64,000 bases of DNA from Zopfochytrium polystomum (GCA_025765615.1 JAIVFJ010000062.1:186001-250000), one strand, 5' to 3'; shown: positions 21,631 through 31,666, counted from the first letter of the stretch. The notes: generated by a model from the sequence alone, not told the origin. Made by a program: numbers and translations.

Positions 21631-21787
21631 TGCACCCAGAGTCGCTCAGGCTTCCTGTCTCTCGAAACACCTTCGCCGCTGCCGTCTCTCAGCCGCTCTT
21701 ACTTGATTGGCATCATCCGAGTTCATGCGGTACGCTCCAGCTCAGCCCGAAAACCAGCAGTCGAAGCAATCAAGCTGAACGAAAGTG

Positions 21788-21788
<1 letters not shown>

Positions 21789-21846
<58 letters not shown>

Positions 21847-21895
21847 TCTCTCTCCTCTCTCTCTCTTCCTCTCTCTCTCTCTCTCTCTCTCTCTA
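21789..21895. repeat. (CT)n microsatellite
   Basis: About 107 bp of CT repeats with a few interruptions. It is complementary in sense to the GA tract at 21108-21340, giving a GA-GT-spacer-CA-CT order. Confidence 0.95.
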
Positions 21896-22066
21896 TGGTC
21901 TCTCAATGTTTTCACCGCTTTTGATGCGTATTTGCCATTCTTCAGACCTCATGACAGTGGATTCCTCTGAATGGGTTTGCCGTATATAATCTGTGCATTC
22001 CAACTACGGCGCCCACCGCAACCTCCAACAGAATACGCCGTCGCATCCACAGAGTAAAACTGAAAC

Positions 22067-22780
22067 ATGCCCTCACGACCATCACGCACCTTCCTCCTTG
22101 CCTTCATTCTTCCCATCCTTCTCGCGCTTCTCCATATCACTGTCCTCTCCTCGAGCGACGCTTCCCTCTCCGTCTGGGCAGCCCCAACCCCGCAGGGCGG
22201 CAAGCTCAAGCCCACCAAGCCTCTCAGCGCGGGAGAGAAGCAGGCCGTCAAGCAAGGCATCAAGCAGGCGTCGCCCGGCCAAATCGAGAACTCGCACACC
22301 GGCCAGCCAAAGACGGCCGTCGGGAACTTGGTCGGGCGAGGCAGTAGCAGCGGCTTCCGCCTCGACAATCAGGGCGTCAAGAATGGGATGACGCATGCTG
22401 CTGTTCAGAGGAATGGACCCAAGAAGGCGGTAAGAGGAGTAGGTGTTGGCTTTGGCTATGACACCTTCTCGTGAACTCCCGTCAGTCACTTATCTTGCCC
22501 AACGATTTCTTTCCCCTCCTCCCTCCCGAATCCAAATCTGCCCGCTTCTCCCGTATTCCACTCCACCACTCAGGGAGATCGCACAACCGTAGCCCAAGCT
22601 GCTGTCCCTCCCAACTCCCACCCCAGCCGCGTGCAAAAGGCCCTCGTAAAGTCCGTCGATTCTGGACGAGTCCAGACCGTGAAGCCGCACGACCGCGCGC
22701 AGGTCCAGAGAGGTCTCGACTGGAAGCAAAACTCGGGCAAGGCCGATCGCCCCGCGGGGTCCAGCAAGGGAAAAAAGTGA
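22067..22780 (+). CDS. Small secreted or signal-anchored basic protein, two exons
   Basis: Exons 22067-22429 and 22574-22780 (GTAAGA donor, ACTCAG acceptor) give 189 residues in phase 0. The N-terminus is a strong signal sequence (FLLAFILPILLALLHITVL), followed by a possible cleavage around SVWAAPTP. The mature part is rich in Lys, Gly, Ser and Gln (KPTKPLSAGEKQAVKQGIKQ, GFRLDNQGVKNG) and ends GKADRPAGSSKGKK. No cysteines are in the mature chain and no domain is recognised. Possible roles are a wall-associated or effector-like secreted protein; nothing more can be said. Confidence 0.72.
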
Positions 22781-23070
22781 GACTGGTCTAGGCGCGTTGC
22801 GCGTTGGCTGTTTCAAGTTTTGCTTGTGAGCGTTTTAATGGAGGAAGGACCCTTCACAGTGTGCCCTTTCCAAGCATTCAGTTATAGTTGTGGATTTTGC
22901 AAAGCATATTTTTCTTTCCGTTGACGCCAACGGTCAACCATCCATTGGCGCATTTTACAGTGTCCTTCCCATCATTCCTCTTTTCCATCATTCCTCTTTT
23001 CCAGCGCCCTTCCTCTCTGTACACGTCACCAAAGCAAGAAAAAGAAAAAAAGAAGTCCCCAAGCCAGTTA
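22781..23070. other. Short intergenic stretch
   Basis: It contains two adjacent near-identical 17-bp stretches (CATCATTCCTCTTTTCC) around 22971-23004. No gene was seen. Confidence 0.4.
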
Positions 23071-23074
23071 TCGG

Positions 23075-23282
23075 CTATCTCCCCTTCCAAGTCCGCACCC
23101 ACAAAACAGCTTTCCCCACCATACTATAACAAAACTTATCCTTGAAGAAACTGAAACTCTCGCTTGAAAATTCGTCTGCCGCTGCGAGCGAATCCTGCTG
23201 ACTGTTCAGCCAGTGCTCAAATAAACTTGTCCTATCCCCCCACTCAAGTACTTTTACATCTTCCACGCTCTGGAAACCAACG

Positions 23283-23313
<31 letters not shown>

Positions 23314-23600
23314 AGTCAAGCTCCAGCCAGATTTCCTTTCACCATTGGAGGATATTTTTAATGGAGCCGTACTGGCGGCGGAATTAAGGGACCCATTAAT
23401 ATTCTTGAGGTCGAAACCGCTCTCCTTCCACCTTGCAATGTTTCCGTCCGCCCATGTCAGCTTGTTCCGATCATTGCCTGGTCAGTGTAGATGAGCACTA
23501 GCCCACAGTTCTTCCACCACTGTAGGACGTTCGTTCGTCCTGCCCAAGGCGCCCGGTCATCGTCATAAAAGGGGGAAGTCTGCTCTCTGTCCACCACGGG
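23075..23600 (-). pseudogene. LQWWK-repeat gene fragments (C-terminal cap plus repeats)
   Basis: On the minus strand 23270-23075 encodes a C-terminal cap (VKVLEWGDRTSLFEHWLNSQ, then DKFCYSMVGKAVL). Further upstream on the same strand 23600-23340 has repeat remnants (RTNVLQWWKNCGLVLIYTD and ARWKESGFDLKNI). Frames are broken, and the two parts are separated by a 29-nt C homopolymer. They match the intact protein at 18419-19555. Confidence 0.7.
23285..23313. repeat. 29-nt poly-C tract
   Basis: An uninterrupted run of 29 C. It can form i-motif or (on the other strand) G-quadruplex structures, and its length is likely polymorphic or misassembled. Confidence 0.95.
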
Positions 23601-23835
23601 AGTACGTGCACATGTGGAAATTCAACTATGTATTAACAAATTTCGCAGTCACCCAAGCCGCACCGCTCGAGCGCCAACTCGCGTACTCACGCGCATCCTA
23701 CGCACACCGTCTTCCGTCAAGGAATACACTTGTGGGATACGCCCGGCTGCAGTGTATCCAACGCATCAGCACGTAGCCTTCACTTCATCAAAGTGATAAC
23801 ATTGCCTTTAAGCATTAAGAAATAAAGGAAGTGCA
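23601..23835. other. Spacer between LQWWK fragments, no gene seen
   Basis: Short unsupported open frames only. Confidence 0.35.
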
Positions 23836-24035
23836 AGTAGACCTCAATACTCTTCGGCAACGAACGCCCTCCCCCCCCGCCCCCGTAGAGCACCTTTCCC
23901 CACCAAACGGAAACGAGCTCATCGCTGAACAAGAAAAAGCCATCGTTTGTAACTTCCTCTACTGCTGCGAGCTGGTCTCGCTTGCTGTTAAGCCGCTGCT
24001 GGAATAAGCCGGAGCGCTCCGACCACTCAAGGGCT
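23836..24035 (-). pseudogene. LQWWK-repeat family C-terminal cap fragment
   Basis: The minus strand reads ALEWSERSGLFQQRLNSKRD, then EEVTNDGFFLFSDELVSVWW and GKVLYGGGGGR, a close match to the C-terminal cap of the intact family member. No repeats precede it, so it is an isolated 3-prime fragment. Confidence 0.75.
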
Positions 24036-24139
24036 GGCGTGGGGTATCATGGTGACGTCAGCACTATGTACTCAACTCCAGCAGAGTGTGGATAAGGCGG
24101 ACTTGAGGTCTGAACCCCAGGCTCCCCGGAAGGCTGAAG

Positions 24140-24250
24140 TCAAGGCGGTCGCCGGACTTGAACCAACACCTTTGGCGTCTTCACGTTCGGCGCCGTGAGC
24201 TGAGCTTCTGCCATGAGCAAAGTCGATCGTTCCACCAAGCTGGCGCTTTT
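24140..24250 (-). other. tRNA-like remnant, not a complete tRNA
   Basis: The minus strand carries a plausible T-arm (GTTGG, loop TTCAAGT, CCGGC) and a GTGGAACGA D-arm-like stretch. The acceptor halves do not pair and no clear anticodon stem forms. It is either a decayed class II tRNA or chance resemblance. Confidence 0.2.
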
Positions 24251-24829
24251 AGTAAGTGGGTTGTCCCCAAGACTTTGAACTCTCGGAAACGACCGTTGCC
24301 AGAGACCTTCACCTGCAAGGCAGGGATACGTTTCTAGGGGAGATCGGGCGGTGCGTACGTTCGCATCCAATTTTCTACGTATTGTTCAGATATCCGTGTA
24401 AGTGAATCTGTGCAAAGGGTGCAAGGTGCCGGGCGCAGCTTGGCCAGGTCTGGCCAGCTCGTGACCGCGATCAGCGGGTAGAACTGCCGGTGGCGGGCGA
24501 GCGCGCGAGCTCTCTTCGGGTGTCCAAGGTCGGAGCGGATAAAGGAAAGAAAGACCAACGAGGGGTGCCCGGTAGAGCTGGCTGGGTGGGATTAGCGACC
24601 ATAACACGGCGCATCCCACCTTTGCATCACACAGGGTCCTTCCGAAGAAGTGGCGGACGCTTCAATCTTCTTTTCCTGATAACATAGCCTGGGCGGCGAA
24701 GAAGGTTGAAACCCTGTTGTTCCTCAGGCCGCAAAGAACTCGGCCCGATCCATCCAGTAAGAAACGTGGGAACAGACGCATTTTTTTCTGGGGCATCTTT
24801 GGTCTTGAAACAGGTGTCTCGCCCGAAAC
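24251..24829. other. Spacer with an unassigned protein-like stretch
   Basis: The minus strand near 24345-24490 reads PLIAVTSWPDLAKLRPAP, then ENWMRTYAPPDLP, protein-like but unassigned. Nothing else is supported. Confidence 0.25.
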
Positions 24830-25801
24830 GATGGACTGGCGCACGGACCCGAGCCTCTGCAAAGTCGTGATCGACGCCTACCACGCCGGCCACCGCGGCC
24901 CCGCTCTTCTCGCGCTGGCACATCGTCCCCATCGCAAAGCGACGGATTCGCGCGGCCTTCTACAACGCCCACAAAATCGACTTTGACGTGCACTCTAACA
25001 ACCCCGCCGGCGTCTCGCCGACCAATCACGACCTTCTGCCCGCCCCTCCGGCTGTCGATGCTCTTTGACGAAGGCGACGCCGACGCCAACACCGGCTGGT
25101 TCGCGATCGTCAGCGATCGGGTCACGGGCGAGCAGGTTGCGCTCGCGAACGGGTTCGTTGGAGACAGCCAGACAGGCGTCAAGTGGATTTCGGAGAAGCA
25201 TCTTGCGCGATATCGGCAGTGGGGCGACGTGCCGACGAGCCTGTGGTCGCGCGAGATCTTCAATTTCACGTTTGATTCTTTCCGGCCGGGAGATTTTCGC
25301 GCCGATTTGGATCGTCCGGCGAAGAACAAGGCGGAGCAGCGGGAGTGGGATCGCGTATTTGAGCTGCAGGGCGCTGCAAAGAACTTTTGGTCGGTGTGGT
25401 TTTGCGGCGAGCAGCGAGCTGGAGCGGCTGATCGCGGTTGCCGCCAATATCGACAAGACTGATTTGCCGGATCCAAATATCCCGGATCAGCTACTTTCCC
25501 CGCTTTTGGGGGCCGTTTCTTCGAGCTGCTTTCGAAGGGACCGTGTTTGGGAAGTTGCCTGGGAACCGCGATCAATAGAGTTACGCTGTACTTGGACAGG
25601 CCCTTGGTCTACACAAAGGGTTTGTTTCCAGTTGACAGCAACATCGTCGGAACTGCAGAGACTGGGGATGAGGACCTACTGGAGGAAGGCGAGATCGATC
25701 TCGGCTTTTTCGAGTCTAACCTGGATGAGTTTCGCGTCAAACTTTTTCGTCAACACGGTAATGAGTTGTCGAGGGAGGAGTTGGACGCTGAGTTCCAATA
25801 A
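24830..25801 (+). pseudogene. Unknown protein family, copy A (frameshifted)
   Basis: A protein-like chain runs through three frames. It reads MDWRTDPSLCKVVIDAYHAG, HRGPLF.RWHIVPIAKRRI, NAHKIDFDVHSNNPAG, then DEGDADANTGWFAIVSDRV, GEQVALANGFVGD, WGDVPTSLWSREIFNF, RPAKNKAEQREWDRVFELQ, and after another break a C-terminus (YLDRPLVYTKGLFPVDSN, EGEIDLGFFESNLDEF, ELSREELDAEFQ, stop at 25801). The family is not recognised. Conserved His, Asp and Trp motifs are shared with copy B directly downstream, which argues that this is a real protein family and not a chance frame. There is no signal peptide. Breaks at about 24915 and 25040 and near 25400 suggest a pseudogene or sequence errors. Confidence 0.5.
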
Positions 25802-25849
25802 ATAAGACAACCGACGATGCAACGGTTAAATCGCTGCTAAATCGGAAAG

Positions 25850-26400
25850 TATGTCGAATTACTCGCCCGCCGCAAGTGGTCGTCGACGGCTTCGTGGCCG
25901 GCCACCGCGGCCCGCTCTTTAAGCGCTGGCACGTCGCCCCGATCGCAAAGCAGCGGATCCAAAGCTCCGCTGTACAACGCGTACCGCATCGACTTTGACG
26001 TCCACTCCAACAACCCGCCGCACCTCCCCACGGCCGATCCTTCGTTTCGACAACCACTGCAGCTGTCGATGGTCTGGGACGAGGGCGACGCCGACGCCAA
26101 CACCGGTTGGTTCGCGATCGTTCGCGATCGCGTCTCCGGCGAGGTGGTCGCCCTCGCGACGGCCTGGTCGGCGACGGCGAGACGTCCGTCAAGTTCACTG
26201 GCGCGTCTCAAGATAAACAGGCCGTGGGGCGACGTCCCGACGAGCCTGTGGTCCCGCGAAATCCTTTCGTTCGGCGACGAGTTCTTCACCGCTGGCGCAC
26301 ACGGACGCAGCAAGTTCAGGCGACCGGCCAAGAACGAGGAGGAGCAGCGCGATTGGGATCGCATTCTGGAGCTGCAGAGTGCCGCCAGGAATTCCTAATG
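25850..26400 (+). pseudogene. Unknown protein family, copy B (truncated)
   Basis: A second copy of the family in tandem with copy A. It has VVVDGFVAGHRGPLFKRWH, VAPIAKQRIQ, FDVHSNNPPHLPTADP, LSMVWDEGDADANTGWFAIV, DRVSGEVVALA, WGDVPTSLWSREILSF, FRRPAKNEEEQRDWDRILEL and QSAARNS, then stop. It lacks the C-terminal third found in copy A and has frame breaks near 25980 and 26165. Function unknown. Confidence 0.5.
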
Positions 26401-27075
26401 CCTCGTCGGTACGCAACTTGAGGTAAAAATGCCCTCCCCCACCACAGTCATAGAGGACCTTCCCCCACCAGAGTTTAACGAGCTTATCGCGCAGCAAGAA
26501 AGCTCGTCCTGGGTGATTACCGTGACCGTCGCGAGCGGCTTCCGACTCTTGAGCCACTGCTCGAACAAACCCGACCGTTCCCACCACTCCAGGACTTTGA
26601 CTTCGTTCACCCCATGAAATTGAACGTCATACCAATCAATCTCCAGCCCGCTGTCGTTCCACCACTGCAACATATCGATCTGTCCGAATTCCGAGGCGAA
26701 TTTCACTGCCCATTTGTCGTACTTCAGCGTGAGCCCACTTTTTTCCACATTGCAAGAGGTCGATCCATGCGTGGAAGCCTGAGCAATCGCTGCCTCTGTG
26801 TATCTGAGATCCAGCCCGCTGTCCTTCCACCGCTGCAGAATCTCCACCGACTCTTGTTAGTCGATGGCGTTGTTGGTGTACGCTTTGTGGAGCAGATCTT
26901 CGGTTTGGGTTTCGGGCAGGCGGGGGAGCGATGCGAGCGTGAAGCGATTGCGCGGTGAGGGGATGCTTGCGCAGATGTGGAGTGCCAAGACAACGGGGAA
27001 CTGTGGGCGACTCCGACATTCGATAAAAGTAATACGCTTGCATTTACTCGCAGCCCAGTCTCCATCCTCGCTCAA
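26401..27075 (-). pseudogene. LQWWK-repeat gene, nearly full-length but broken
   Basis: On the minus strand the N-terminal motif LHICASIPSPRNRFTLASL begins near 26980. After a frame change there are repeats (VEILQRWKDSGLDLRYTEAA, a damaged one, then IDMLQWWNDSGLEIDWYDV) and the cap VKVLEWWERSGLFEQWLKS. The cap is damaged further on (GGGRSSMTV instead of VSFWWGK). It has only about three repeats against nine in the intact gene. Single-base shifts occur near 26750 and 26870. Confidence 0.75.
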
Positions 27076-27109
27076 CGCCTCAAAGCTCGAAACTACGGTC
27101 GTATCACAC

Positions 27110-27225
27110 CTTCAGTCATTTCGAAACCTCAGCGAGAACCTTTCTCCACCAGTCTCGGACGAGCTTTTTGTGGTATGCAGAAAACAAAACCGTCGCGAGT
27201 AACTTCCTCCCGACTCGTAAGCCAG
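27110..27225 (-). pseudogene. LQWWK-repeat C-terminal fragment
   Basis: The minus strand encodes EEVTRDGFVF, then KKLVRDWWRKVLAEV, matching the EVTNDxFFxFSDKFVSFWWGK cap. No adjacent repeats are present, so it is a stand-alone fragment. Confidence 0.55.
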
Positions 27226-27283
27226 CGCGACAAAACCAAGGTGTCAAGAACGGACTCACCACGCCGCCGCACAGAGGAACGGG

Positions 27284-28049
27284 CTATAGAAGAGATTCTT
27301 CCGGGAACTGGCTTCCGTCGAGCAAGACCCCAACAGTGTGCGTAGCTGTTCGCAAATGCGCGCTAAAAATTGGTTTCATTGTTCGCCAAATGCATCGTCC
27401 CCCGCAGGCACGGATCACGTCTTCCCACCAGTCTTCAACAAGCTTTTCGTGAAAACGAAATGAATGGTCAAGAGTAATGCCCGTACTGCTGCGAGAGAGT
27501 TCTCCTGACCGGTAAGCCACTGCTCAAGCAAACCCGTCTCTTTCCACTAACCAAGGACTTTCACGTCGGTCGCGCTCTGAAAACGAACTTACCCCAGTCA
27601 ATCTCCAGCCCGCTCTTCTTCCACCACTGCAAAATCTCCAGGCAGCAGGATCGGACGGCGGAATCGACGGAGCCAACAATGTTTTCGATGTCATAGCCAC
27701 TCTCTTTCCACCATTGTAATGTTTCAGTCCGATCCCTTGCGTTTGCTTCGCTTATAGCGAGGCTAGTGTACCTGTACCTAAACTCAAGTCCGCTATCCTT
27801 CCACCATTGTAGTACATTCGTCCATCCCGCTTGGAATGCCCGGTCCACGGCTCTGGCGTCATTCACGAGGGGTAGCCCGCTGTCCCTCCACCACTGCAAC
27901 ACCTGCAAACGGCCTCTATCGGGGTGGAGGCGCAGCAGGGCCTCATCTTGGATTCGCGGTTGGCGGAGGAGAGTTGCGAACACGAAGCGATCGTGCGGAG
28001 ACGGGGTGCGTTTGCCGATCTCGAGCGCAACGACCGCCGGGATCGGCAA
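27284..28049 (-). pseudogene. LQWWK-repeat gene, frame broken near the C-terminus
   Basis: The minus strand from 28049 encodes an N-terminus (VVALEIGKRTPSPHDRFVFA, TLLRQPRIQDEALL) and five repeats (LQVLQWWRDSGLPLVND, TNVLQWWKDSGLEFRYR, TETLQWWKESGYDIENI, LEILQWWKKSGLEIDWG) up to a stop at 27561. The cap continues in another frame (FHEKLVEDWWEDVIRACGG) to about 27284. The cap frame break means a truncated product of 162 residues if expressed. Nearest relative is the 18419 gene, whose last six repeats align one to one. Confidence 0.75.
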
Positions 28050-28093
28050 AACTGCAGTCGACGCCGCAAAGGTCCACCCCGAAAGGCGAAAAA

Positions 28094-29074
28094 ATGTCTT
28101 TTCCCCACCTTCATGACAAAACGGTCTTGATCACAGGCGCCAGCGCTGGCATCGGCCGCGCCAGCGCCCTCGAGTTCGCCCGCGCCTGCTCCACCATCAA
28201 ACTCGTCCTCACCGCCCGCCGCAGCGACCGCCTCGCTGACCTCCGCGCCCAGCTCCTCGCGACCCACCCCACCGTCCAAGTCCACCTCCTCGCCGCTCGA
28301 CGTCGCCGACCGCGCCGCCGTCTTTGCCGCCGTCGCCTCCCTGCCGCCGCCGTTCGCGGCCGTCGACGTGCTGGTGAACAACGCCGGGCTGGCGGTCGGG
28401 CTGGATCCTCTCGATTGCGCGACGGAGGAGGCGTACGATGTGGTGATGGCGACGAACGTTAAAGGGCTGCTGAACGTGACGCAGGCGGTGCTGCCCCGAA
28501 TGAAGGAGCGCGATCGTGGGTGCATTATCAATATGAGCTCGATCGCCGGCACGCAGGCGTGTGAGTTGCCCATTCATTCTAACATGACTATTGGGATGCG
28601 ATGGTGTTTCCGTTTCTTTGATCGATGCCGTGGCGGGAACCATCATTGATGGGCACTCCTCACACTTCCAATCCCGTTAGACGTCGGCGGCGGGATCTAC
28701 TGCGCCTCCAAGCACGCCGTCGACGCCCTCACGCGGACCCTTCGGCTGGAGCTCGTGTCGACCGGCATCCGCGTCGCGTCGATCGACCCCGGCATGGTCG
28801 AGACGGAGTTCAGCGTGATCCGCTTCGCGGGCGACGAGGATCGCGCTAAAAAAGTGTACCAAGGGCTGGACCCGCTGACCGCCGAGGACATTGCCGAGAT
28901 GGTCGTCTTTGTCGCGAGCAGGCCTCCGGGGATGTCGGTCGCGAATATGGAGGTTCGTGTGCCCAGCTTATTTTGAGAACCCAGATGCGTGTTCTGAATC
29001 AGCAATTGCAGGTGTACCCTACACACCAGGCGGCGGCGCACAGCGCCTACCGTCGACCCGCAAGTGCCGAATGA
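28094..29074 (+). CDS. YMR226C/YdfG-like NADP-dependent 3-hydroxy acid dehydrogenase
   Basis: Exons 28094-28560, 28681-28952 and 29012-29074, with GT-AG introns (GTGAGT and GTTCGT donors). SDR motifs in order are TGASAGIGRA (residue 15), LVLTARRSDRL, VDVLVNNAGLAVGLDPLD, NMSSIAGTQA, catalytic YCASK, then IDPGMVETEFS and the C-terminal VYPTHQAAAHSAYRR, which matches the yeast YMR226C tail. The family oxidises L-serine, 3-hydroxyisobutyrate and related acids with NADP in the cytosol. One extra base near 28293 (CC for C) breaks exon 1; discounting it makes exon 1 466 nt and the whole frame continuous. The gene is therefore either a very recent pseudogene or intact with a sequence error. Confidence 0.8.
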
Positions 29075-29519
29075 GTTTTGGGCCGGGGTTTTCTGATGCT
29101 GTGGGAGCAAGGTGGGCGGTTGAGTGTGCGAGGACAGGGACCGCGGACGCGGCAAGCTGGCGATGTTGTGGGTTGCCGCGTCCGGGTATTACGTACAAAG
29201 GAAATAAGTATGTTGATTGTTGATGGCAATGACAGAGCCATTGCGTTATACTGGCTGTGGATGCCGGAGCAGCGGGATCCCGGCCCAACGTGCGATCACA
29301 AGAGTTTATCGGAAACAAAGGGAAAGAGGGTCCCGGAACATGTTCAGCGGCGAGCCCCAATAAGATACAGTAGGGCTACTCGATGGCATTCTCTCGCCTT
29401 TGTACTAGGTACTCTCGAATAGCCTGTGAGACCGGGGCGCCAGCCGGAAATAAGAGTCCCGCAAACACCGTGAAAAGTACCCAAGCTTCACTAGTTGCGG
29501 GGTAGTTTAAAGCTGGTGA
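29075..29519. other. Intergenic, no gene seen
   Basis: Unsupported short open frames only. Confidence 0.4.
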
Positions 29520-29710
29520 CGAGCAACTTACGACTCAGAGAAGTTGCCTCTGATGACAGAGCCATCCTTCCAGCTTGGGCCGGCCTCGTCGAGGAAGGCA
29601 GGAGGATGCCGCTGAGGATGAAGAGGATCGCGCTGAGCGGGACGAAGGGCCAGGCGTGGCCTGTGGCCGATACTGGCAGCAAAACCCACCGATCGCGATC
29701 ACGGGCTGCT
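29520..29710 (-). pseudogene. Fragment of a third DHA2 transporter copy
   Basis: The minus strand reads ATGHAWPFVPLSAILFILSG, ILLP and, after a shift, LDEAGP, closely matching the start of exon 5 of the two DHA2 transporters at 36189-38128 and 44218-46184. No other exon is present nearby. Confidence 0.7.
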
Positions 29711-29889
29711 CTGCTTTCTGTCACAACAATCTCGTTGCCGTGACAATGCGACGGGACCGCTTTGTAAAAGAATCAATGGGATCTCCTTCGTGGAAGCTTG
29801 TCCTCGCCCCGGTGAGCGAAGCATTTTGAGTCCCTGGATGGAGAAGGCTACTGCTTCTCTCCCTTTTTCTATTTCTTGCCGCTCGCCCT

Positions 29890-31055
29890 CGCTTTTCAAG
29901 TGGGGAGGCGAAATTGACCTTGGGCGTTTGGTCGTTTGGTCGTGTGGTGATAGAACAACACCGTAGCAAGGGAAACAGATGGACGAAGAACGCCAGCTTC
30001 TCCTCCACGCTTGCGACAGCGCATCGCGACATGGACCCCGCCGCGACCAGGTATCGGCTGCGGCTGCCACGACGCCGACGCCAAGACGATGATTGCGGCT
30101 GGGTTTCGCCGCATCGTGCTGTCGGAGCGGGAGGAGCGGTGGATGGCCGAGGATGAGGTATTTGGGATTGTTCGTTGTTTGCGACCCAGCTGCAGTTGTT
30201 TACTAACCGGATGCCAGAACCTGCATCTCATACGCCAAAGGGTTCGTTTCATAGATGTTACAGATCAGGATGCGGATTTGACGGAGGTCCCACCGGCGCA
30301 AAGAGCTTTGCACGTGAGGGGAACTTTGGATCGGACCACCATCAAATCCCTAACGAGTTGTCACAAAAGGCCATCCCACCTCCCCCACACAACAGGCCAT
30401 CGTCTCACCCATCGCCGCCAACGTATCCGTCGAAGCCCTAACAGTGTGGCTGACCACGCCAGCTTCAAGACACGCTACTTTCAGACGGAATCCGGTGCGA
30501 ACGCGTCCAACTGGATTCTGTATCAAGCGCAGGCGGTGGCGAAGGATGCCACTGATGAGGTGTTGATCAACGTGAATCAGGCCCACCTAGACTGGAAGTG
30601 CCCTCGTTTCTCTTGGGCTTCCATCAGACTTACTAACAACAATGAAAGCTGTCAGCATGTGGAACCCAATTCACGGCGTCAGCCCTGGCGCAGACGACGA
30701 CGGTGAGTTTTCATGCGAAACTTCATCGCACCAAGCGAGCATAACGACTGCACATTACACAGGATCCTGCTCCGCCACAATCTTCGAGGCCTACCGCGTC
30801 CTCGTCCAGTCCGGCTTCGTTCCAAAGCGGCCGATCGAGTTCCATTGGTACGCCGCAAAGAGGGCGGGCTCCTCGGGTCCCAAAAAGTGTCAGCCAAGCA
30901 CAAAAAGGACGGTGTCGATGTCGCGGGCGTCCTCCACGCAGACATGACGGGCTACCAGGTCCCGGACAAGCAAGAAGTGATCGGCGTCGTGGCGGACTTG
31001 ATCTACCCGGCACTGTCCGAATTTTTCAAGACGCTCGTCGAGGAGTACTCGGGCC
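29890..31055 (+). pseudogene. Truncated M28-family metallo-aminopeptidase
   Basis: Plus-strand segments follow the order of fungal leucine aminopeptidases. A pro-region relic (FKTRYFQTESGANASNWILY, near 30460-30530) is followed by MWNPIHGVSPGADDDG (30658-30705; the GADDDGSG zinc-ligand Asp region), an intron, TIFEAYRVLVQSGF, IEFHWYAA, then GLLGSQKVSAKHKKDG, DMTGYQVPDKQEVIGVV and ALSEFFKTLVEEYSG. The EEGG catalytic Glu region is destroyed by a 1-nt loss near 30861. The C-terminal third, with the last zinc-ligand His, is missing. Several introns or frame breaks lie upstream. Confidence 0.7.
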
Positions 31056-31301
31056 AAACCGGGGAAAAGAAACCAAAACGCTCAATAACAGTGTTGGACG
31101 CGGGTGGGATGTTCACGGATGTAAAAAGCAAGGAAGCGTCCGACCCGCCTCCGGTGAGCGGGGTTAGGAGGGCAGAGGCAACATTGAGAGGGGAATCGTC
31201 CATATGTAGGAGACAGGGAAGCTCCCTGAGTCGGAGGCCAGCAGAGGATAGAAAGAATTGGGGAGAAACGAAAACCCAATGGACGAAGGCGACGCCCATT
31301 G
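31056..31301. other. Junction between peptidase relic and BiP relic
   Basis: Nothing is supported here on either strand. Confidence 0.35.
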
Positions 31302-31636
31302 TCACAGCTCATCGTGGTGGAACAAGTCGTCGTCATCTTCGCCGGCACCAGAGCCGTACAGCTTGGAGGTGATCGGGTTGACAATCGCCTCGAGCTCGGA
31401 GCGCTGCTCGTTACGGTCGTTAAGGTCCTCCTTGGTAGCGGTCGCACTGTTCTTGTTTGGCGAGGCGCTCTTCTCCTTGATGGCATCGAGAATCTTCATC
31501 CTGTCCTCAGTATCAATCTTGCCGCCCACCTCGTCAGGCACTTGCTGCTTGATGGTGTATTAATGTGGTTATCCAAGAGGTTCTTGGCCTCGATTCTCTC
31601 CTTCAGGATCTTGTCTCTTCGGCGAACTGCTCAGCC
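31302..31636 (-). pseudogene. KAR2: C-terminal lid of ER HSP70 (BiP/KAR2) ending in HDEL
   Basis: The minus strand encodes the end of the BiP lid. AEQFAEE, a 1-nt break near 31617, KERIEAKNLLDNHI, a second break, then VPDEVGGKIDTEDRMKILDA, EDLNDRNEQRSELEAIVNPI, TSKLYGSGAGEDDDD and LFHHDEL. HDEL is the ER retention signal. It continues the N-terminal and substrate-binding parts found at 33225-34933 on the same strand; the two are separated by a 1.59-kb segment. See the linked entry for the rest. Confidence 0.85.
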
Positions 31637-31666
31637 GCACGCGCTAACCAGTTGCGCCACGGCCGC
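31637..31666 (-). other. 5-prime-half tRNA-like sequence at the BiP break
   Basis: The minus strand reads GGCCGTGGCGCAACTGGTTA then GCGCGTGCG, with an A-box-like TGGCGCAACTGG and a D-arm (GCGC..GCGC). It stops at the position of an anticodon stem, exactly where BiP sequence resumes. It is a tRNA half or a chance match; no 3-prime half is present. Confidence 0.35.

Noticed and set aside
21108..21895. Open frames made of Arg-Glu or Ser-Leu repeats
   Set aside because: They translate GA or CT microsatellites and have no coding signal outside the tract.
24140..24250. Possible class II tRNA on the minus strand
   Set aside because: Only the T-arm pairs; the acceptor halves do not match and no anticodon stem forms, so it was left as a low-confidence remnant.
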